Under the pieces are notes generated by a model that was given only the letters and a program-made list of their open reading frames with translations, had not been told where the DNA came from and made no database searches. DNA of 64,000 nt, taken from positions 25,270-89,269 of the forward strand of contig CAMTOQ010000007.1 of NCBI GenBank assembly GCA_947074205.1, read 5' to 3'. This stretch comes from an uncultured Bacteroides sp. (lineage in GTDB: Bacteria; Bacteroidota; Bacteroidia; Bacteroidales; Bacteroidaceae). Shown in pieces: positions 58,267 through 64,000 of the stretch (the first letter of the stretch is position 1; every line of letters begins with the position of its first letter). Made by a program: the position numbers and the translations under genes.

Positions 58267-60117
58267 ATGAAAAAATTACTCTATTTACTACTAATGACAC
58301 TCTTCTCGTTTAAATTATTTGCCTCGGTGAATATCGATAAGATAGAACCGCCATTTTGGTATGCGGGCATGAAAAGCCAAGAACTGCAACTATTCGTTTA
58401 TGGGCAGAATATAGGTGAAGCCAGTGTGTTGGTGAACTATCCCGGTATCAGCCTCAGCAGCACTGTACGGTTAGAGAGTAATAATTATCTCATCGTATAC
58501 TTGCATATCGACCCAACAGTAAAACCTTGCACTTTCCCTATTACTTTCAGCATAGGGAAAAAGAAAGTAGTGAAAGAGTACGAATTGAAGGCTCGCGAAA
58601 AGGCGGGTAACGAGCGTATGGGCTTTGATGCATCGGATGCGCTCTATCTTTTGATGCCCGACCGCTTTGCCAATGGCAACCCCGAAAACGATAACCTTAG
58701 TGGCTTGTCGCCCTACAAAGTGGATCGCAATAATCCAAATGCACGCCATGGGGGCGACCTTGCTGGTATCGCCAAAAATATGGACTATTTTAAAGACCTT
58801 GGTGTAACTGCCTTGTGGTTCACTCCGGTTTTAGAGAATGATATGGAAGGTGGCTCCTATCACGGGTATGCAACCACCGACTACTATAAGGTGGACCCTC
58901 GTTTTGGTACCAATGAAGAGTATAAAGAACTCATTAAAAAGGCTCACGACAATGACCTTAAGATTGTAATGGATATGATTTTCAACCACAACGGATTAGA
59001 GCATCCTTGGTTGAAAGATATGCCTTCGAAAGATTTCTTCAACAATCCTGATCATGAGAGCAACTTCAAGCAGACCTCTTTTAAACTGACTCCACTTGTG
59101 GACCCTTATCGCTCGCAGTATGATTTTGACCAAATGGTAAATGGATGGTTTGTACCTACCATGCCCGACTTGAATCAAAAAAACCCACACGTGTACAACT
59201 ATTTGAAGCAAAACAGCATGTGGTGGATTGAATATGCAGATATTGATGGTATACGTATGGATACCTATCCTTATGCCGACTATGATGCAATGAGCGATTG
59301 GATGGCTGAGCTGAATGAAGAATATCCTAATTTCAATACAGTTGGCGAAACGTGGGTGACCGAGCCTGCCTACACTGCTTGGTGGCAAAAAGACTCGAAA
59401 CTTTCCGAACCTAAGAACAGTAATCTTAAATCGGTGATGGATTTTAGCTTTTTCGATAAGATTAATATAGCTAAAAACGAACAGACAGAAACGTGGTTCA
59501 AGGGATTGGATCGTGTGTATAGCAACTTCGTTTACGACTATCTTTACCCAGACCCTTCACATGTATTGGCCTTTATAGAAAATCACGACACGGACAGGTT
59601 CTTGGGCGAAGGTCAGGATTTGCCTATGCTTAAACAAGCAGCCACAATTTTGTTGACAACGAAACGCATTCCACAGCTTTATTATGGCACTGAGATTATG
59701 ATGAATGGTGTAAAGGCCAAGAGCGACGGATATGTGCGCAAGGATTTCCCTGGCGGATGGAACGATGACACTGCTTCTGCACTAACCGCCGAAGGTCGTA
59801 CTCCACTTCAAAATGAATCTTTTGATTTCTTCAAGACGCTACTCAATTGGCGTAAAGGAAATGACATAATCGCCAAAGGAGAAATGGTACAGTTTATGCC
59901 ACAAAATGGAGTGTATGCTTATGCTCGTCAATACGATGGCAAAACAGTATTTGTAATGCTCAATGGTACTGATTCTGAAACAACGATTCCACTATCATTT
60001 TATAAAGAGGTATTAGAGGGTCATACATCTGGAACTGATGTATTGACAGGTAAAAAGGTTGGTTTGTCAGACCAGCTCACAATGGCCCCACGCGAGTCAT
60101 TGGTTATTGAGTTGTAG
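58267..60117 (+). CDS. Neopullulanase/cyclomaltodextrinase, SusA-like
   Basis: 616 residues, almost the same length as SusA of B. thetaiotaomicron. An N-terminal signal peptide (MKKLLYLLLMTLFSFKLFAS) sends it to the periplasm. A beta-sandwich N-domain (~20-115) is followed by a GH13 barrel with Asp332 (GIRMDTYP), Glu361 (VGETWVTE) and Asp441 (ENHDTDRF), and a C-terminal beta domain. It would cut imported maltooligosaccharides or pullulan fragments. No susB, susC or susD is next to it here, so it is either a stand-alone gene or lies apart from its system. Confidence 0.92.
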   Translation: MKKLLYLLLMTLFSFKLFASVNIDKIEPPFWYAGMKSQELQLFVYGQNIGEASVLVNYPGISLSSTVRLESNNYLIVYLHIDPTVKPCTFPITFSIGKKKVVKEYELKAREKAGNERMGFDASDALYLLMPDRFANGNPENDNLSGLSPYKVDRNNPNARHGGDLAGIAKNMDYFKDLGVTALWFTPVLENDMEGGSYHGYATTDYYKVDPRFGTNEEYKELIKKAHDNDLKIVMDMIFNHNGLEHPWLKDMPSKDFFNNPDHESNFKQTSFKLTPLVDPYRSQYDFDQMVNGWFVPTMPDLNQKNPHVYNYLKQNSMWWIEYADIDGIRMDTYPYADYDAMSDWMAELNEEYPNFNTVGETWVTEPAYTAWWQKDSKLSEPKNSNLKSVMDFSFFDKINIAKNEQTETWFKGLDRVYSNFVYDYLYPDPSHVLAFIENHDTDRFLGEGQDLPMLKQAATILLTTKRIPQLYYGTEIMMNGVKAKSDGYVRKDFPGGWNDDTASALTAEGRTPLQNESFDFFKTLLNWRKGNDIIAKGEMVQFMPQNGVYAYARQYDGKTVFVMLNGTDSETTIPLSFYKEVLEGHTSGTDVLTGKKVGLSDQLTMAPRESLVIEL

Positions 60118-60134
60118 ATCTGATGTTTTATTTG

Positions 60135-60164
60135 AAAGGGTGGGCCGTGAGTCTCACCCTTTTC
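60135..60164 (+). terminator. Neopullulanase gene terminator
   Basis: AAAGGGTG (60135-60142) pairs with CACCCTTT (60155-60162) and ends in TTTTC. Confidence 0.65.
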
Positions 60165-60169
60165 TATTG

Positions 60170-60211
60170 CCATTTAAACACTGCTTAATCTCCATTTGAG
60201 CACTGTTTAAT
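60170..60211. repeat. 20-bp direct repeat with 22-bp period
   Basis: CCATTTAAACACTGCTTAAT (60170-60189) and CCATTTGAGCACTGTTTAAT (60192-60211) match at 17 of 20 positions with two bases between. Confidence 0.7.
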
Positions 60212-60618
60212 TGTTTATTCACTGCAACCCAAATAGTGATATGCGGCAGCACGCAACTATATGCTCTGTGCCGGCAAAGGTAGGCTGTATTAGGGATGCT
60301 TTGTAGCCATTTTATCGGGCCTACTTCTTCGAAATATTTCAACAGCGGGTACAACAACAGAGCGCAGTATACTTACTGATAATCAACAATATACACAAAC
60401 GCCTGTTTATCCAGTGAATAATAGTGTTTTGCTTGCGGATAAACCGTGCTTTTAATTTGAAAAAAGTAGGGATTATCTGTAGAAGGATTGGAAGGTTGGG
60501 ATTGTATGATGATTTTATTTGACAATTACAGTATATAAGGGAAGATTCTTTGTTGTTCGGGCACAGCAGGCTGCTTCCCTACCCTTTTATATGACATTCA
60601 ATCACCAATTACGCGACA

Positions 60619-60653
60619 TTAAAAAACCGTTTAAACAATAGGTCTAAACGGTT
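60619..60653 (-). terminator. rfbAB terminator
   Basis: AACCGTTTA (60625-60633) pairs with TAAACGGTT (60645-60653); read leftward it runs into six T residues. Confidence 0.8.
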
Positions 60654-60667
60654 CACTTGCTTTTATC

Positions 60668-61735
60668 TTATCTGTTTCGATACATCTCTGCGTAATAGTT
60701 CTCGTACTCGCCTGAGGTGATTCGATCCATCCATCCTTGGTTGTCGAGATACCAACGTACGGTTTTCTCAATTCCCTCCTCGAACTGAAGACTGGGTTCC
60801 CAACCAAGCTCATCTTTTAGCTTAGTACTATCTATAGCATAACGCAAATCGTGACCTGCACGATCGGTGACATAAGTTATCAAACCCAATGAGTGACCTT
60901 CGGGGTTACCAAGTAGTTTATCAACAGTTTTGATAATCACCTTAATAAGGTCGATATTCTTCCATTCATTAAAGCCTCCAATATTGTAGGTTTCAGCTAT
61001 CTTACCTTCATGGAAAATCAAATCAATAGCTCTAGCATGATCGACCACATAGAGCCAGTCGCGCACATTTTCTCCTTTTCCATAAACAGGCAGTGACTTA
61101 CCATTTCGAATATTGTTGATGAACAAAGGAATCAATTTCTCGGGAAACTGATAAGGACCATAGTTGTTGCTACAGTTAGTCACTACTACAGGCATTCCAT
61201 AAGTATCGTGGAAGGCACGTACAAAATGATCACTACTTGCCTTGCTTGCAGAGTATGGGCTATGCGGATCATATTTAGTTGTCTCGGTAAAGAAGGTGCC
61301 ATCAAATTCTAGTGTGCCATACACCTCATCGGTACTGATATGGTAGAAACGTTTCCCCTCATAGCTTTCTCCCCAAGCCTCCTTAGCGGCCTGTAACAGA
61401 GTTAATGTACCCATCACATTAGTCTGTGCAAAAGTAAATGGATCCTTAATACTTCTATCCACATGGCTTTCTGCAGCTAGATGAATTACACCATCAACAT
61501 GGTATTCAGCAAATAGCTGACGCATGGCTTCAATGTCACAAATATCGGCTTTTACAAATCGGTAGTTAGCCGACTTCTCCACATCTTCCAAATTGGCCAG
61601 GTTGCCGGCATAAGTCAACTTGTCTAAATTGATAATTTGGTAGTCGGGGTATTTATTTACAAATAGTCTAACAACATGCGAGCCAATAAAACCTGCACCG
61701 CCTGTTATCAATATATTTCTTTTAAAAGATTGCAT
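60668..61735 (-). CDS. rfbB: dTDP-glucose 4,6-dehydratase
   Basis: 355 residues, extended SDR fold. It converts dTDP-glucose to dTDP-4-keto-6-deoxyglucose, the second step to dTDP-rhamnose and other deoxy sugars. NAD motif GGAGFIGSHVVRLF; catalytic HISTDEVYGTL (Thr, Asp, Glu); YxxxK in SPYSASKASSDHFV; and NNYGPYQFPEKLIPL. It follows rfbA by 32 bp. The genes for the last two steps, rfbC and rfbD, are not in the window. Confidence 0.95.
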   Translation of the reverse strand: MQSFKRNILITGGAGFIGSHVVRLFVNKYPDYQIINLDKLTYAGNLANLEDVEKSANYRFVKADICDIEAMRQLFAEYHVDGVIHLAAESHVDRSIKDPFTFAQTNVMGTLTLLQAAKEAWGESYEGKRFYHISTDEVYGTLEFDGTFFTETTKYDPHSPYSASKASSDHFVRAFHDTYGMPVVVTNCSNNYGPYQFPEKLIPLFINNIRNGKSLPVYGKGENVRDWLYVVDHARAIDLIFHEGKIAETYNIGGFNEWKNIDLIKVIIKTVDKLLGNPEGHSLGLITYVTDRAGHDLRYAIDSTKLKDELGWEPSLQFEEGIEKTVRWYLDNQGWMDRITSGEYENYYAEMYRNR

Positions 61736-61767
61736 TTGTCTTAATCTATTGTTATTCTAATCATCTA

Positions 61768-62646
61768 TTATTTCTCTTGGAGAACACGCAGTAAGTATTG
61801 GCCATATTGGTTTTTAATCATAGGTTGAGCAAGTTCTATCATTTCATCGCGTGTCAACCAGCCTTTGCGATAAGCTATAGCTTCTAGGCATGCCACCTTC
61901 AAACCTTGGCGTTTTTCTATGACCTCCACAAAGGTAGAAGCTTCGCTTAGTGAATCATGCGTGCCTGTATCTAACCATGCGAAACCTCGTCCAAGTAGTT
62001 GTACCTTTAGTTCGCCCTGCTCAAGAAACTCTTGATTCACAGTAGTAATCTCGAGTTCACCTCGTGCTGATGGGGTGATATTTTTAGCCACATCCACCAC
62101 TTTGTTAGGATAAAAGTAGAGTCCAACAACAGCATAGTTACTCTTAGGATGTTCAGGTTTCTCTTCTATGCTTAGCACATTACCTTCTGCATCAAACTCA
62201 GCCACTCCATAACGTTCTGGGTCGCTAACATGGTAACCAAACACAGTAGCTTTGTTGCCGATTTCGGCATCTTCAACGGCTTTGCGCAACATTGCCGTAA
62301 AACCTTGTCCGTAAAATATATTATCACCTAGCACTAAGCAAACCGCATCGTTTGCTATAAATTTCTCACCGATAATAAAAGCTTGTGCCAAACCATCGGG
62401 CGAAGGTTGCTCCGCATACTCAAATGTCACACCAAAATCGGAGCCATCACCCAGTAGTCTTTTAAACCCCGGAAGGTCGTGAGGAGTGGATATTATGAGA
62501 ATTTCTCGAATACCGGCCAACATCAATACAGATATTGGATAATATATCATAGGCTTGTCAAACACAGGAAGTAGTTGCTTACTCACACCCTTTGTTATAG
62601 GGTATAAGCGTGTTCCTGATCCCCCTGCCAATACAATTCCTTTCAT
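61768..62646 (-). CDS. rfbA: Glucose-1-phosphate thymidylyltransferase
   Basis: 292 residues. It makes dTDP-glucose from glucose-1-phosphate and dTTP. The nucleotide-binding N-terminus [40 protein letters not shown] (metal-binding Asp), [19 protein letters not shown] and [13 protein letters not shown] are all typical. It is the first gene of the rfbA-rfbB pair, from a consensus promoter 20 bp upstream. Confidence 0.96.
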   Translation of the reverse strand: MKGIVLAGGSGTRLYPITKGVSKQLLPVFDKPMIYYPISVLMLAGIREILIISTPHDLPGFKRLLGDGSDFGVTFEYAEQPSPDGLAQAFIIGEKFIANDAVCLVLGDNIFYGQGFTAMLRKAVEDAEIGNKATVFGYHVSDPERYGVAEFDAEGNVLSIEEKPEHPKSNYAVVGLYFYPNKVVDVAKNITPSARGELEITTVNQEFLEQGELKVQLLGRGFAWLDTGTHDSLSEASTFVEVIEKRQGLKVACLEAIAYRKGWLTRDEMIELAQPMIKNQYGQYLLRVLQEK

Positions 62647-62665
62647 ACTCTTTTCAATTTTTATT

Positions 62666-62696
62666 CAAATATACTATATCACAGCACTCCAACAAA
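62666..62696 (-). promoter_or_regulatory. rfbA promoter
   Basis: On the minus strand: TTTG (62696-62693), a 19-bp spacer, then TATATTTG (62673-62666). Both elements match the consensus. Confidence 0.85.
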
Positions 62697-62726
62697 ATAT
62701 TAGGCTCTACAAATATGAAAAACTAA

Positions 62727-62760
62727 GCGCCCAAACACTTCCAAGAAAGCATTTGGGCGC
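62727..62760 (-). terminator. Hairpin after the alpha-amylase gene
   Basis: GCGCCCAAA (62727-62735) pairs perfectly with TTTGGGCGC (62752-62760). Read leftward it is followed by TTAGTTTTTC, a modest T-run, so it probably ends the amylase transcript. Confidence 0.6.
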
Positions 62761-62788
62761 AAGCATGAAACAAAGAAACTGTAACGGA

Positions 62789-64000
62789 TTACTTCACAAC
62801 CTTAGCAGAAAGGAGTTCTCCGTTAGTCAAACGCACTTGTATTATATAAGCTGCGGGTAACAAAGCAGATAAGTTCACTCTGTTTGCTCCAACAACTGAT
62901 AGTGCAAGTTGTCCTTGCAAAGTATATATTGATACGGAAGCAACCTCTGCATCAACTAATACTTCATCGCTACTTCTATCATAATTAATGAGCGGAAGAT
63001 ATGGCGACAGATCTACATCATCTATCCCGGTAAGATCGGGTACAAAGTTGGTAAATATGCGATAAGAGTGAGCCGGCACGCTAATAGACTGATTAGAGTT
63101 GGCAGTAGCTACACTAATCGTATTAGTTGGGTTGAGAAATTCATAATACGTGCCTGTTTTTGGAAAGGGAGCGGTAACATTTACATCATCCGAAGTAAAA
63201 TTGCCCACAACAACAAGCGCATTATTACCCTCATACGTATAAATACAACGTCCTGTATTCCAATAACTATTGGTGACACGCTGATTAAAACGAGCATTAA
63301 AGCCAAACAAATCAGGATAGCTCAAACGAAGTGCTATAAGATTAGCATAGTTTTGATAAAGTTCCTGGCGCTCAGTCACATCAGCGTAGCTCCACAAAAC
63401 CGGTTTTTCGCCAGTACGCCCATTATGGTCGATAGATATATCATAACCCAACTCTCCAAATTGCCACATCAGTTTCGGGCCTGGAACAGTAAAGAAGAAG
63501 GCGGCATTTGCAGCAGCCTGTTTCATACGCGTAGCTAAGTCTGTTTTAATAATACTAATCCCACTTGTCTTTGCCTCGTAGGAGTTACGTTGTTCATCGT
63601 GACTCTCCATATATCCTATCAATGAACCAAAAGGCATATTATTGGCAGTGGCATTTAGTCCTGTAAAGTCGGCCACATATCCTTTGGCGGTTGTACCAAA
63701 TGCCCAGCTCATATTGCGCCAAAGCATCATGCCATAATCGCCCAAAACTTTTTCCTCGCTAGTGCCACTAGTAAGATGTTCTAGAATCACATAAGCTTCG
63801 GCATCGCGTTTCCAAATAGCATCAGAGATACGTTTCAGGTTATTGATGCGTGGTTGATCGTAGAGGTTGGCCCACTCATCTTGGGCTGTATTAGAGAATC
63901 CTTTTGTAAAATCGAAACGGAATCCATCGAACTTGTATTGTTCCATCCAGTAGCCTGTAACACTATCGACCAAAGCACGTGTATAGGTGCTTTCATGGTT
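62789..64000 (-). CDS. GH13 alpha-amylase family protein with type IX secretion sorting domain, N-terminus missing
   Basis: About 404 residues are seen; the frame stays open to the window edge (NHESTYTRA precedes the TTG at 63973), so the N-terminal part is outside. GH13 residues are the nucleophile Asp in FDGFRFDFTKG, the acid/base Glu in YVILEHL and the Asp in YMESHDEQR. After the C-domain, the last ~75 residues form a type A C-terminal sorting domain of the type IX system (SIYTLQGQLALSV, ending with GELLSAKVVK). The enzyme is probably exported and degrades starch-like glycans. It is oriented toward rfbA. Confidence 0.88.
   Translation of the reverse strand, partial: NHESTYTRALVDSVTGYWMEQYKFDGFRFDFTKGFSNTAQDEWANLYDQPRINNLKRISDAIWKRDAEAYVILEHLTSGTSEEKVLGDYGMMLWRNMSWAFGTTAKGYVADFTGLNATANNMPFGSLIGYMESHDEQRNSYEAKTSGISIIKTDLATRMKQAAANAAFFFTVPGPKLMWQFGELGYDISIDHNGRTGEKPVLWSYADVTERQELYQNYANLIALRLSYPDLFGFNARFNQRVTNSYWNTGRCIYTYEGNNALVVVGNFTSDDVNVTAPFPKTGTYYEFLNPTNTISVATANSNQSISVPAHSYRIFTNFVPDLTGIDDVDLSPYLPLINYDRSSDEVLVDAEVASVSIYTLQGQLALSVVGANRVNLSALLPAAYIIQVRLTNGELLSAKVVK

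Larger units (their letters stand above)
60118..60667. other. 550-bp intergenic region with repeats and hairpins, no gene recognised
   Basis: Contains the neopullulanase terminator (60135-60164), a 20-bp direct repeat pair (60170-60211), a GTTTATCC/GGATAAAC inverted repeat (60405-60444), a GGGAAG/CTTCCC hairpin with inner AGCAG/CTGCT (60539-60579) and the rfbB terminator (60619-60653). Open frames here are short, lack recognisable features and are probably random. Confidence 0.5.

Noticed and set aside
60154..60357. 67-codon open frame on the minus strand after the neopullulanase gene
   Set aside because: It ends inside the neopullulanase terminator, overlaps the 22-bp-period repeats and shows no family features.

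Overview
The window is chromosomal DNA of a member of the Bacteroidales, most likely Bacteroides or a close relative. Four things point there. Promoters fit the Bacteroidota pattern TTTG, 19-21 bp, TAnnTTTG. The tryptophan operon has the order trpB-E-G-D-C-F-A. Several families are typical of the phylum (DUF5686, DUF5606, the PUR-type DUF3276 protein, DUF4842/LruC lipoprotein, SusA-like neopullulanase). There is also an rseC-rnfBCDGEA cluster. The DNA is moderately AT-rich. No rRNA, tRNA, CRISPR array, insertion sequence or replication origin was seen.

Layout. 1-6.0 kb (+): the 3' part of an outer-membrane DUF5686 protein, rarA, a 2-hydroxyacid dehydrogenase and catalase. 6.0-9.3 kb (-): ABC-F factor EttA, a 36-residue membrane peptide, and a STAS-like/PIN gene pair with a palindromic interspersed repeat upstream. 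9.3-12.2 kb (+): an HD-domain protein, a KilA-N protein and a ModF-like double ABC ATPase. 12.2-19.0 kb (+): the complete trp operon behind a promoter, a Trp-Trp leader peptide and an attenuator. 19-20.1 kb: asparaginase I. 20.3-22.5 kb: a large DUF4842 lipoprotein. 22.8-25.9 kb (+): a receiver-only regulator, a sugar transferase with a pseudo-receiver domain, a degenerate glycosyltransferase-like membrane protein and a hexapeptide acyltransferase. 25.9-28.5 kb: a candidate small RNA, two small envelope/stress proteins and a second ABC-F ATPase.

28.7-30.5 kb (+): grpE-dnaJ. 30.6-32.2 kb: a second copy of the palindromic repeat, a class III Fic protein and an AT-rich HEPN-like gene. 32.2-35.4 kb (-): an amidinotransferase-ctlX-rocD operon for arginine/citrulline/ornithine breakdown. 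35.5-38.0 kb: a dicarboxylate/amino-acid symporter (+) and galE (-). 38.1-43.7 kb (-): rseC-rnfBCDGEA, an ion-pumping ferredoxin:NAD+ oxidoreductase. 44.0-46.6 kb: clpB. 46.7-50.1 kb (-): nusB-yajC-ybbR-coaE-DUF5606. 50.3-52.5 kb (+): PUR protein, L25, Pth and an S4-domain protein. 52.6-57.9 kb (-): HIT protein, CPA2 antiporter, gcvT and pepT. 58.2-64 kb: a secreted neopullulanase, rfbA-rfbB and the 3' part of an alpha-amylase with a type IX secretion sorting domain.

Most of the window is housekeeping DNA in compact operons separated by clear hairpin terminators. The accessory or less understood parts are 7.9-9.3 kb, 9.9-10.7 kb, 22.8-26.1 kb and 30.6-32.2 kb. In several genes a Bacteroidota -7 box overlaps the first possible start codon; this shows that the true start lies downstream, and starts were moved accordingly.
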